From Promethearchaeota archaeon (lineage in GTDB: Archaea; Asgardarchaeota; Lokiarchaeia; Sigynarchaeales; SOKP01), in NCBI GenBank assembly GCA_019894735.1, contig JAGXOB010000034.1, positions 1 to 18,315 of the forward strand: DNA of 18,315 nt, written 5' to 3'. A program made the position numbers and the translations under genes. Below the pieces are notes generated by a model that made no database searches, had not been told where the DNA came from, and worked only from the letters and a program-made list of their open reading frames with translations. Positions 1 to 7,676 of this stretch are shown one piece after another; the stretch's first letter is position 1, and every line of letters starts with the position of its first letter.

Positions 1-1071
1 GAAATTAAGTGTGAAGAGCGACGAGGTAAGTCGGTAGCTGAAGTAGATCTAATTGTAGCGTTATTTGAAATAACACCGACTGCATTTCAACCGACTATGA
101 TTGCGGATCTTGAGTCATTAAATGTTGACTATGATAGGTATTTAGCTAAAGTTAAGGCAGATTTCAAATGTACGAACGATTTAGAGCAGATGATTAAAGA
201 TTTCGCAAAACTCTGCGAAATAACTGAAGTTAACTTTAATGAAGATGCCACTCGAAAAGTTTTCAATGCCTATGAGAAATTTTTTATAGGTGCTCCCGTT
301 TCAATCAGAACCACGACAAAACCAGTTGAGCGTAGAGACGTTGCACTTAGATATGTAGAATTTTTTATGCCACATAATCCAGATCCTTATACAACAGCTA
401 TTAACAAGGGATTAATTGAAAAAGACGATCATCCGATCCATGAAATGATTCAAGAAGTTATGGACACTTTTCAACTGATGGGGTATGGAGTGGATGTGGA
501 CGCAAATACGGGATTATCAAAAATTTGGGTGTTTATCGTCCCGGGATCAATTGAGCCTATATTTTCAATGAAATACGCACCACAGAGTATGAAAAAATAT
601 AAGGATTACTTTATTAAGCACGATTTGACAGCTTTTAGCTTATTTGCTTTTGATTTTCTATATAAAACTACAAATATCTACTTCATGCTAAAACAACCAC
701 CAAAAGCATTATATGATAATTGCGTATCGCTTGTAGAGGAATTAGGCTTTGAGCCTGACATTAAGGAGGCAATGGAAGGATGTACTAAAGCAGTACATCT
801 CAATTATACATTTACCTGGGATTCAGATAAAATTGAGCGATTCTGTTTTGGTATTGAAAGTGATGATCCCAAAGAAATTCCAACTCACCTTCATCCTTTA
901 ATGAAAAAATTTGTAGACGAAACTCCCCTCCAAAGTGATTCGCGTAAATTTCTCTGGGGAGTTGCATTCAACCACAAAGGTCTTTACTACAAGATTGAAA
1001 ACGATTACAACGGAGCTATGATAGATTTCTTAGGTATGGGATGCAAAGCTGGACTTGAAACTTATAAATAA
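1..1071 (+). CDS. ABBA-fold aromatic prenyltransferase, NphB/CloQ family (5' end outside window)
   Basis: Predicted to transfer a prenyl group from an isoprenoid diphosphate to an aromatic acceptor in the cytosol. Numbering from the first ATG (position 97), it follows NphB/Fnq26 through the barrel: DPYTTAINKGL (96-106), HP at 112-113, YGVD (130-133), SKIWVF (141-146), NIYF (193-196), WDSDKIERFCF (241-251) and YYKI (297-300). From memory of NphB, diphosphate-contacting Lys119, Asn173, Arg228 and Lys284 correspond to K142, N193, R248 and K299. The Mg-binding Asp62 position appears to be R85, as expected of a Mg-independent enzyme, and Tyr216 falls on N236 with Y237 next to it. The ATG at 97 has no Shine-Dalgarno site and the frame is open back to base 1, so the true start may lie upstream; from the ATG the protein has 324 aa against about 300 in the family. 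It is followed after 53 bases by U32/SCP2 genes. The family call is firm; the substrate is unknown. Confidence 0.88.
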   Translation, partial: EIKCEERRGKSVAEVDLIVALFEITPTAFQPTMIADLESLNVDYDRYLAKVKADFKCTNDLEQMIKDFAKLCEITEVNFNEDATRKVFNAYEKFFIGAPVSIRTTTKPVERRDVALRYVEFFMPHNPDPYTTAINKGLIEKDDHPIHEMIQEVMDTFQLMGYGVDVDANTGLSKIWVFIVPGSIEPIFSMKYAPQSMKKYKDYFIKHDLTAFSLFAFDFLYKTTNIYFMLKQPPKALYDNCVSLVEELGFEPDIKEAMEGCTKAVHLNYTFTWDSDKIERFCFGIESDDPKEIPTHLHPLMKKFVDETPLQSDSRKFLWGVAFNHKGLYYKIENDYNGAMIDFLGMGCKAGLETYK

Positions 1072-1124
1072 CCAATGTTTATTTATTTTCCAATAAAAAA
1101 TATTAATCAAAAGAAAAATACAAA

Positions 1125-2276
1125 ATGAAGCTTATAATTGATGGAGATTATGAAAAAGATTTGGTAAATTTAATCGGTAACCAAAATCTTCCGATTTCCC
1201 ATGTGATTGCTCATGTTCCACAAAATCCGATTGGAAATGGTTCAATCTTTTTATCCAAAAAATCTCCCACTTTCGAAGAATTTGAGGAATATACTAAAAT
1301 TATTCAGGATAATAATATTATACCTATAGCGGGGATTGATTCAACTTGCCAAGGTAATTTAGAGGCTCATATTGAACAGTATAAGGCATCTACTTCGTTA
1401 TTAGAAACTCTAAAAGGATTGCAATATAAAAACATACTCGTTTCATCACCAAATAATATAGGATTTGTTAAAGAACATTTTCCCTCAGCAAAAATTTTCT
1501 TATCATACTCACAATTTGTTACTTCTCTAAACCGTGGAAAAATATTTTATGAAATAGGCGTAGACAATATAATCCTACATCCTGATATTATCAGATATTT
1601 CAATATTTTAAAAAACTTCATTAAACTTAAAGAGAAATTCAAGAAAATCAAGGAAATTGAGACTATTTTACCATTAAATATTGGATGTAATTGGGGGTGC
1701 ATTCACTGGTATCAACATCATAACTTGCAAAGTCACCGAACGACAAATTCTCCTGTATTCTCCAATCAAGAAGACATTTCTGGAATAGAGAATGAATTTG
1801 ATTATCCTCTGCTCTATTGTTGGAAAGAACGGTTAGAAAAACCTGAAAATCTCCTAAAATCAGGTTGGATTTCACCAAGCAATATAGAGATGTATGAAAA
1901 TCTAGGATTTGAGACTTTTGTCTTATTTACGAGTGGTTTTTCGACCGACAAAATATTAAAAATTATTAAAAATTATGACGAAAAGCAACTTACAACTAAT
2001 TTGAATGAAATTTTGAATATTCCGCAACCATATGGAAATTATTGGTCCTCTAACGAAGCAAGAAATTCAATGCTAAAACTCAAACCTGAAATTGTTAATG
2101 ATTTCTGTAATAATTTTCCTTATCAGGCACACTATCCATCGGAGAATGAAATGAATAGTTACTGTATTGAATTTGTTAAAAAACTTCAAATAGGAGATGA
2201 CCAGGAAAGAAACAAAATCTTGAATTTAATTAATGATAAAATGAAAGTTATGGAAAAAGGAGTATTAGAGAGGTGA
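1125..2276 (+). CDS. divergent U32-family (UbiU/UbiV-like) protein
   Basis: A 383-residue TIM-barrel protein of the U32 family. Some members (UbiU, UbiV, RlhA, TrhP) are iron-sulfur hydroxylation proteins that work without O2. Cys75 in STCQGN sits where UbiV has its N-terminal cluster cysteine, and Cys188, Cys192 (CNWGC) and Cys232 complete a plausible four-cysteine set; a His/Asn pattern after Cys192 parallels the two U32 genes downstream. It is the most divergent of the three: the FKI(S/A)GRR segment of its neighbours is replaced by FVLFTSGF around residues 265-272, and it lacks their second cysteine cluster and helical C-terminal domain. It may therefore be a partner subunit, as UbiU is to UbiV. 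The ATG has no clear Shine-Dalgarno site. The stop codon overlaps the ribosome-binding site of the next gene, so translation is probably coupled. Family confident; role inferred. Confidence 0.75.
   Translation: MKLIIDGDYEKDLVNLIGNQNLPISHVIAHVPQNPIGNGSIFLSKKSPTFEEFEEYTKIIQDNNIIPIAGIDSTCQGNLEAHIEQYKASTSLLETLKGLQYKNILVSSPNNIGFVKEHFPSAKIFLSYSQFVTSLNRGKIFYEIGVDNIILHPDIIRYFNILKNFIKLKEKFKKIKEIETILPLNIGCNWGCIHWYQHHNLQSHRTTNSPVFSNQEDISGIENEFDYPLLYCWKERLEKPENLLKSGWISPSNIEMYENLGFETFVLFTSGFSTDKILKIIKNYDEKQLTTNLNEILNIPQPYGNYWSSNEARNSMLKLKPEIVNDFCNNFPYQAHYPSENEMNSYCIEFVKKLQIGDDQERNKILNLINDKMKVMEKGVLER
2270..2276 (+). promoter_or_regulatory. Shine-Dalgarno site GAGGTGA for the U32-SCP2 fusion gene
   Basis: GAGGTGA is a near-perfect archaeal ribosome-binding site and contains the TGA stop of the preceding gene. 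It lies 4 bases before ATC 2281 and 10 before ATT 2287, but 43 before the first TTG. This supports a non-AUG start that restores the first barrel strand. Confidence 0.65.
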
Positions 2277-2280
2277 TTCT

Positions 2281-4317
2281 ATCAGAATTTCTTTAGCATG
2301 TAATTGGAAATTAGATTTATTGAATCTTTTAGAAAACGATGTAAATGTAAGGAAAAATGTATATGATTTCTATGGAACTCATGACATGAGTTTTACTGGA
2401 TCAGGTCGTCCTTTTTTTTTAATGGCTAAGAGAGGGAAATCAGAAATCGAAACATTCATCAACAAAGTTCATGATCTAAATTTAAAATTTACATGGTTAT
2501 GGAATGGGGAATGCCTTGGGTACTACAAATTCAATTCCAATGAACAAACAAAAGCTAGGAAAGAATTAGATTGGTTAGATGACATGAATGTGGATTATTT
2601 GACTGTAAGCGATCCTTACTTAGCTGAATTTGTAAAGCTTTATAATCCCAAATTAAAATTGAAAGTTTCTGTAATAGCTGAGGTGAACTCCTTAACACGC
2701 GCCTTAGAATGGGCGAAAATCATTGGTTCTGAGGGAGTTCTTACCCTTTCAATTATGCTTAACAGAAATTTTACGCTTCTTAAGGAAATTAAAGAAAATG
2801 TGGACTGTGATATCGAGCTTTTAACTAACGATTGCTGTCTGAATGAATGTCCTTATCGTTTTTTCCATTATACTGAATGTTCTCATGCAAGCCAAACGCA
2901 CGATCACTTAGAAGGATATTATAATGATTGGGCTACAATAGCTTGTCAAAATCAAAAATGTTTTAATCCTGAACAAGTCTTGATGTCCAAATGGATTCAA
3001 CCATCTGACCTCGATAAATATATTGAAGTTGGAATAGATTACTTTAAGATTTCTGGAAGAAGATATAGTACAAAATGGATTTTTAATACCTTAAAAGCCT
3101 ATAGTGAAAAAGATTCTCACAGAAATCTTGGTGAAATATTTAATGGTTATTCTTTTGTATCAGATCCATTAATCCTCGCGGGAAATCAGTTTTCAGAGTT
3201 TTCAGCACGACAAGAAAAAATGGGGACTGAAGCAGATAATCAGGGTATAATGTTAAGCGTACCAGATTTTGATGCTTACCTCGATGGAGACAAATTGGGT
3301 ACATTCATCAAAAACTTTCCACACGGAGGTACAAGATGTGCTGAAAATTGTGGGGTAACATGTTTTTATTGCAATGATTTTACGGAAAAAGCTTATTCTC
3401 AACCTGAAGGAGGAAATACAGAAACTTATAAAGAATTCATGTTATATCTCTACAATTATCTTAATACGGGAGAAATGTTTACTTCTAAAAATGAAAGAAA
3501 ATTAAAAAGTCCAATTAAAGAAGTTGAGTCTGATACTTATATTGGGATTCCTTGGGATCAAGAGGCAGAGGAATTCTTAAATGAAGTTATGAACATTATT
3601 CCATACGATATGCAGAATGCAGCAAGAAAAGGTATCGGTTTTACTGCTGAGAGAACTGCAGAAAAGCAAAAAGAAATGAGTGTAAACAAAGAATTGTTAA
3701 TTTCTATAATAGTTGAGCTCGTTCCTCAACCGTTTAAACGCGATTATATTGAATTTTTAATTGAAAAAAAAATTAATCTCACACTATATATGAGTGATGA
3801 GGAAATTAATGTCGTTAAATCCTTACCGTTTAGCTATGATCTAGCTTCTCAGAAGTTTGAAAATGGGAAAATATTAAATAAAAATTCTAAGGATGAAGCA
3901 AATTTATTTAAAATAGATACAAAAGAAGAATGGGAAAGTTATCTTAAAGATTATTTTTACATTTATAATGGATTACCTGAACTTCCGCCTTTACTCAAAC
4001 CCATTGCACCATTACTGTTCCAATATAAAATTACAGATAACCCGGAAATGGATTATTGGCAAATAATGGAAGAAGACAAAGTAATTTGGGGAATGGGGGA
4101 GTATACCGAAGATGGCATCCCTAAAGTTATTCATAAAACGGATTTTAATACCATAAGGAAGGTAAATTCTGGTGAATCCAATCCTATTGAGGCTACAGTT
4201 GCGGGTACCTACTTTGTTGAGGGTGATCTGGCAAAGCTAATGGCGTGTGCTCCGCTGGCACCTCTCAACGGGAAAACGCATAACTTGGTCTCTAAAATAA
4301 AAGAACAAATTAAGTAA
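2281..4317 (+). CDS. U32-family protein fused to a PCP_red-like domain and a C-terminal SCP2 domain
   Basis: A 678-residue three-part protein, numbered from the ATC at 2281. (1) A U32 TIM barrel (about 1-300) with Cys78 in WNGEC, Cys185/186 and Cys190 in CCLNEC, and Cys222/227 as candidate 4Fe-4S ligands, followed by FKISGRR. (2) A second cysteine cluster, C353-x3-C-x3-C-x2-C364, then a helical segment (about 420-495) resembling the PCP_red domain. (3) An SCP2 lipid-binding domain (about 545-678) with the VNSGESNPIEATVAGTY motif. The first barrel strand (ISLACNW) lies upstream of any ATG, GTG or TTG, so I place the start at ATC 2281 or ATT 2287, just after GAGGTGA (2270-2276). The first conventional start, TTG at 2320, would cut off that strand. 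The fusion physically joins UbiV-like and UbiT-like modules. Domain calls are good except PCP_red, which is moderate; the reaction is inferred. Confidence 0.8.
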   Translation: MRISLACNWKLDLLNLLENDVNVRKNVYDFYGTHDMSFTGSGRPFFLMAKRGKSEIETFINKVHDLNLKFTWLWNGECLGYYKFNSNEQTKARKELDWLDDMNVDYLTVSDPYLAEFVKLYNPKLKLKVSVIAEVNSLTRALEWAKIIGSEGVLTLSIMLNRNFTLLKEIKENVDCDIELLTNDCCLNECPYRFFHYTECSHASQTHDHLEGYYNDWATIACQNQKCFNPEQVLMSKWIQPSDLDKYIEVGIDYFKISGRRYSTKWIFNTLKAYSEKDSHRNLGEIFNGYSFVSDPLILAGNQFSEFSARQEKMGTEADNQGIMLSVPDFDAYLDGDKLGTFIKNFPHGGTRCAENCGVTCFYCNDFTEKAYSQPEGGNTETYKEFMLYLYNYLNTGEMFTSKNERKLKSPIKEVESDTYIGIPWDQEAEEFLNEVMNIIPYDMQNAARKGIGFTAERTAEKQKEMSVNKELLISIIVELVPQPFKRDYIEFLIEKKINLTLYMSDEEINVVKSLPFSYDLASQKFENGKILNKNSKDEANLFKIDTKEEWESYLKDYFYIYNGLPELPPLLKPIAPLLFQYKITDNPEMDYWQIMEEDKVIWGMGEYTEDGIPKVIHKTDFNTIRKVNSGESNPIEATVAGTYFVEGDLAKLMACAPLAPLNGKTHNLVSKIKEQIK

Positions 4318-4332
4318 AAGAGGGAAAAAATT

Positions 4333-5742
4333 ATTCAATTAACTGTTGCAACAAATTGGGACTTTAACCTTATAGAAAAATTGGCTAAATATCCCGTAAG
4401 AGACTTTTATGGGGTTGGTAATTTTTCTATAGTAGGTCATGGACGTCCTTCTTTTTTGTTAAAAGAAGTAACGGAAGAAGAAATTGCTGAATATATTACA
4501 AAAGTGCATAGTAATAAGATGAAATTTTCATATTTACTAAATGCACCTTGTATGAACAATATGGAATATGAACCTAACTTTCATAGAAAACTAATAGAAC
4601 ATCTTCAGTGGATCAGCGATATAGGGTCCGATTATGTAATCGTAACTATTCCATTTTTAATTCAAATTATTAAAGAACAGTTCCCTAATTTGAAAATTCG
4701 AGTGTCTACGATATCTCATGTTAATAGTGTCAATCGAGCTAAATTCTACGAATCATTGGGAGCTGACGAAATAACTCCCAGTATAATGATTAACAGAGAT
4801 TTCAAAACATTGGAAAAAATACAAAAAGCTGTGAGATGTAAAATTGTTCCTCTTCTAACTGATGGATGTTTATATCAATGTCCTTTTAGATATTACCATT
4901 ACAATCTTTTGGGGCATTCATCTCAAGGAGATCACCAACTTGGCGGGAAATATATAGATTCATGCATTCTCAATTGCAGTGCTATTAAATTTTCAAATAA
5001 GACTGAAGTAATCAAAGCCAGGTGGATTCGCCCCGAAGATCTATCACATTATGAAGAAATTGGAATTGACACGTTTAAAATTGCTGGGCGTAGAATGTCA
5101 ACTGAGTGGATAACCCGAGCGGTTAAAGCATTTTCTTCGCGTAAATATGAAGGTAATCTTGTTGATATTATTCAAGGCTTTACAATGTCAATAGGAATTG
5201 AAAATGATCCTCAAGCTAAATTTCAACAAACTGTCGATAAAGAGTCTAAATCGAAATTAATAATAGATAATACAAAACTGGATGGATTTATCGAATTTTT
5301 CAAGAAACAAGACTGTATATCTATGTGCGATGAGTGTAATTACTGCGAAAACTGGGCTGAAAAAGCAGTTTTCCTTGACAAGGAACAAGCTCCTAAATAT
5401 GTTGAGTCAATCCAAGATTACCTTGACGATTTAGTGACAAGTCGTGAATTTGGGATTGATACTGCTAAACCTAAAGAAAAAAAAGAGGCTGGATTCAAGT
5501 GGAATAATAAAACTGCACAAATATTTGGTAAATTGATACTATTATCACCACCCCAATTTCAACCCATTGCCAAAATGGTAATATCATCTCTTGCTGAAGA
5601 AAAAGCGAAAAAAAGAGATTCGTCGATGGTCGAGGATGAGGATATGGTTGAAGCGTTCATTGAAGGAACGCCTGAACCCTTTCAATCGGATATGAGGGAA
5701 GGACTTAAAAAATATGGGCTTTTGAAGGAAGATATGATATAA
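4333..5742 (+). CDS. U32-family (UbiV-like) protein with second Cys cluster and PCP_red-like tail
   Basis: A 469-residue paralogue of the preceding gene without the SCP2 domain, numbered from ATT 4333. The barrel carries Cys73 in NAPC, Cys179/183 in CLYQC and Cys211/215 as candidate cluster ligands, then WIRPEDL and FKIAGRR, the usual signature of this U32 group. A second cluster follows at C328-x3-C-x2-C-x2-C338 (CISMCDECNYC). A helical domain from about 385 to 455, beginning FKWNNKTAQ and ending near PEPFQSDM, resembles PCP_red. The first strand, QLTVATNW, is encoded before any standard start codon. ATT at 4330 or 4333 follows GAGGG (4320-4324) at 5 or 8 bases, and the ATT 4333 start aligns residue for residue with the ATC start of the preceding gene. 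Probably a hydroxylase subunit with its neighbours; that role is inferred from UbiU/UbiV. Confidence 0.8.
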   Translation: MQLTVATNWDFNLIEKLAKYPVRDFYGVGNFSIVGHGRPSFLLKEVTEEEIAEYITKVHSNKMKFSYLLNAPCMNNMEYEPNFHRKLIEHLQWISDIGSDYVIVTIPFLIQIIKEQFPNLKIRVSTISHVNSVNRAKFYESLGADEITPSIMINRDFKTLEKIQKAVRCKIVPLLTDGCLYQCPFRYYHYNLLGHSSQGDHQLGGKYIDSCILNCSAIKFSNKTEVIKARWIRPEDLSHYEEIGIDTFKIAGRRMSTEWITRAVKAFSSRKYEGNLVDIIQGFTMSIGIENDPQAKFQQTVDKESKSKLIIDNTKLDGFIEFFKKQDCISMCDECNYCENWAEKAVFLDKEQAPKYVESIQDYLDDLVTSREFGIDTAKPKEKKEAGFKWNNKTAQIFGKLILLSPPQFQPIAKMVISSLAEEKAKKRDSSMVEDEDMVEAFIEGTPEPFQSDMREGLKKYGLLKEDMI

Positions 5743-5803
5743 AGATATATGATTTATTTAGCAAGGTTAAAAATTTAAAACAAAAAAAGAAGGTGAAAAA
5801 AAA

Positions 5804-6190
5804 ATGGAAACAAAAGAAGAATGGGAGGCGTACCTTACTCGCTTCATGGAGGCCTATAACAAGCTACCGGATTTAGCTTCTCTGTTAGAACCAGTTGGTC
5901 CTCTAATTTTTCAATATATAATAACCGATAAACCAGAGATGAACTACTGGCAGTTTATTGAAAAAAACAAGATGCGTTGGGGAATGGGGGAATACTCAGG
6001 AGCTGATGCTCCAAAAATCCTTCATAAAACGAATTTCGAAACAATTAAGAAAGTTAACTCTGGGGAATCCGATCCTATACAAGCAACAATGGCAGGAACA
6101 TATGTTGTCGAAGGTGACGTTACAAAACTTATGGCATGTGCTCCAATACTGCCACTAAATGCGAAAGCTCATGAAAAAGCAATACAATAG
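5804..6190 (+). CDS. stand-alone SCP2 sterol-carrier domain protein (UbiT-like)
   Basis: A 128-residue protein that is one SCP2 fold, a small hydrophobic-cavity lipid carrier. It is closely similar over its whole length to the C-terminal domain of the fusion gene at 2281-4317: both share TKEEWE, PEM(D/N)YWQ, WGMGEY, HKT(D/N)F, KVNSGES and KLMACAP. The domain has therefore been duplicated and either split off or fused. In bacteria the SCP2 protein UbiT works with UbiU and UbiV in anaerobic ubiquinone synthesis, probably by presenting the prenylated intermediate; by analogy this protein may carry a prenylated aromatic lipid. The ATG is preceded by AGGTGA at 5791-5796 with 7 bases between. It is the last gene of the cluster before a T-tract terminator. 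The SCP2 call is strong; the ligand is unknown. Confidence 0.82.
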   Translation: METKEEWEAYLTRFMEAYNKLPDLASLLEPVGPLIFQYIITDKPEMNYWQFIEKNKMRWGMGEYSGADAPKILHKTNFETIKKVNSGESDPIQATMAGTYVVEGDVTKLMACAPILPLNAKAHEKAIQ

Positions 6191-6197
6191 CAACAAC

Positions 6198-6210
6198 TTT
6201 TTTTTTTTTT
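6198..6210 (+). terminator. poly-T transcription terminator after the U32/SCP2 cluster
   Basis: Thirteen consecutive T residues begin 7 bases after the stop of the SCP2 gene. Archaeal RNA polymerase terminates at such T-tracts without needing a hairpin, and a new promoter follows about 110 bases later. Confidence 0.75.
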
Positions 6211-6316
6211 ATATTATCATGTAGATAAAATAGGTATAATCCATTACAATAATTGGACTCCCATTTCTTAATATATTGACATATTCACATCTAGTACAAA
6301 TATTTTAAATTTGACA

Positions 6317-6326
6317 TTTATATAAA
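6317..6326 (+). promoter_or_regulatory. archaeal TATA box for the zinc-ribbon gene triplet
   Basis: TTTATATAAA is a consensus-like archaeal TATA box. A start site about 25 bases downstream falls near 6347, which leaves a leader of about 20 bases before ATG 6367 and makes the TTG at 6346 an unlikely start. Confidence 0.6.
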
Positions 6327-6366
6327 TATAATTAAGAGTCATAAATTGAAAATTCAAAGTGAGATT

Positions 6367-6927
6367 ATGTTTTGTCCAAATTGTGGGGAAAAGTTAGAAA
6401 CCCCCAATCAAAAGTTTTGTGCAAACTGTGGAAGTACAATCCAAACCACTCTTGCTCCTGAGATTTATCAAGCTCCTCAACCACCTGTTGTAAAAACTCC
6501 GACACCACCACCAGTTACAGCAGTTCCCGTTTACGATGTAAAACCAATTAAATCAAAAGGTACCGGACCCTATTCAAGAAAGAGTCTTACCTTTGCTTTA
6601 ATTTGGCCAGGCTTTTTTATTCCCGGTTTTTATGTTGGGTTTCTTTTTATGATATTTCGTTCATTTTCATATTCACCCTATATGCCAAGAAATCCTGGAT
6701 TATGGATAATACCTTTTGCACTTCATCTTGTAAGTCTTATCTTCAGCATCGTTTCTAAAGTTAATAGCAGTAAAGCTCGTAAATATGAGGCTGAAAACGG
6801 ACTCCAAAAAGCCGGTAGCATTATTAGTGTGTTTGGAATTGTTCTGAATGTTATATTTCTCGTGATAGTTCCAGTAATGATGGGTATATCTATAGCTTCT
6901 CTGCCTTTTTACGATCCATATTTTTAG
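6367..6927 (+). CDS. zinc-ribbon membrane protein, tandem copy 1
   Basis: A 186-residue protein. An N-terminal zinc ribbon (CPNCGEKL...FCANCG, Cys3, 6, 18, 21) is followed by a Pro/Thr-rich linker (about 30-60) and three hydrophobic segments (about 75-100, 112-135 and 150-178). It is expected in the cytoplasmic membrane with the ribbon in the cytosol; the function is not known. A TTG 7 codons upstream could extend it, but the ATG is favoured by the TATA position and by the conserved GTGAGATTATGTTTTGTCC context shared with the next copy. With ATG starts the three copies have 186, 186 and 185 residues. Confidence 0.72.
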   Translation: MFCPNCGEKLETPNQKFCANCGSTIQTTLAPEIYQAPQPPVVKTPTPPPVTAVPVYDVKPIKSKGTGPYSRKSLTFALIWPGFFIPGFYVGFLFMIFRSFSYSPYMPRNPGLWIIPFALHLVSLIFSIVSKVNSSKARKYEAENGLQKAGSIISVFGIVLNVIFLVIVPVMMGISIASLPFYDPYF

Positions 6928-7013
6928 GGTTTCGATTAGAAAGATTTAAAGGAAAAATAAATGATAAATCGTATTAAAAAAATGAAAATTATTAAAAATT
7001 GGAGTGTGAGATT

Positions 7014-7574
7014 ATGTTTTGTCCAAATTGTGGTGAAAAGTTAGAATCCCTTAACCAAAAGTTTTGTTCAAGCTGTGGAAGTGAAATCCAATCCACCCCT
7101 ACTCCTGAAGCTCCTATAACACCCCAACCAATAGCCGTAAAACCTCAAGTACCGTCACCAGCTAGTTCAGTTCCCGTATACGATTCAAAAACAATTAAAG
7201 CAGGAAGAATAGGTCCCCAATCAAGATTAGGATTTAGCTTCGCTCTCGTAGCGATCGCATTTTTTATTGCAGGTCTTATTTTTGGAGGTACTCTTATCCT
7301 CAGAATTCTTATGCCTGTGTATATATATCCCTATCTTCCAGGAGGTCCTGGTTTGTGGATTATAGCCTTTATACTTCATATTATTGGCTTCGTATTTGGG
7401 ATAATTTCGAGAGTAACTAGCAGTAAAGCTGGAAAAGACGAACCAGATAATGGACTTCAGAAGGTTGGAAGTGTATTTGGGGTGTTTGGAATTATTCTGA
7501 ATCTCATACCTCTTGTACTAATCCCTATTATGATTGCAGTAGCTAATAGACCTTATTATGATCCTTTTATGTGA
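7014..7574 (+). CDS. zinc-ribbon membrane protein, tandem copy 2
   Basis: A 186-residue paralogue of the genes on either side: an N-terminal zinc ribbon with Cys3, 6, 18 and 21, a proline-rich linker, a conserved PVYDSKTIKA segment, then three membrane segments with (S/T)SSKA between the second and third. An upstream TTG at 6999 would add 5 residues, but GGAG at 7001-7004 is well placed for the ATG. The spacer before it resembles the spacer before copy 3 (ATGATAAA...ATTA...AATGAAAA), so the duplicated unit includes upstream sequence. It is probably co-transcribed with copies 1 and 3. Function unknown. Confidence 0.72.
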   Translation: MFCPNCGEKLESLNQKFCSSCGSEIQSTPTPEAPITPQPIAVKPQVPSPASSVPVYDSKTIKAGRIGPQSRLGFSFALVAIAFFIAGLIFGGTLILRILMPVYIYPYLPGGPGLWIIAFILHIIGFVFGIISRVTSSKAGKDEPDNGLQKVGSVFGVFGIILNLIPLVLIPIMIAVANRPYYDPFM

Positions 7575-7676
7575 GCTTATAATTTAGAAAGTTGTGATGG
7601 AACAAAGAATGGTTTAATGGATTCAATTTATTAATGATAAACATTATTAATTTAATGAAAAAAGGAATATGAGATT

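Noticed and set aside
1072..1124. Separate promoter between the prenyltransferase and the first U32 gene
   Set aside because: The gap is AT-rich with AAAAAATATTAA, but this is too weak to call; it leaves open whether the five genes form one transcript.
1663..1878. Minus-strand open frame of 71 codons inside the first U32 gene
   Set aside because: It lies wholly antisense to a gene with clear family motifs and has no ribosome-binding site or recognisable domain.
1125..5742. Calling the three U32 genes collagenase-type peptidases
   Set aside because: The family name suggests protease, but the N-terminal Cys plus CxxxC arrangement and the SCP2 partners fit the Fe-S hydroxylation group far better, and no protease catalytic residues can be pointed to.
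5958..6158. Overlapping + strand frame inside the SCP2 gene
   Set aside because: The SCP2 frame is strongly supported by its paralogue in the fusion gene; this frame has no conserved features.
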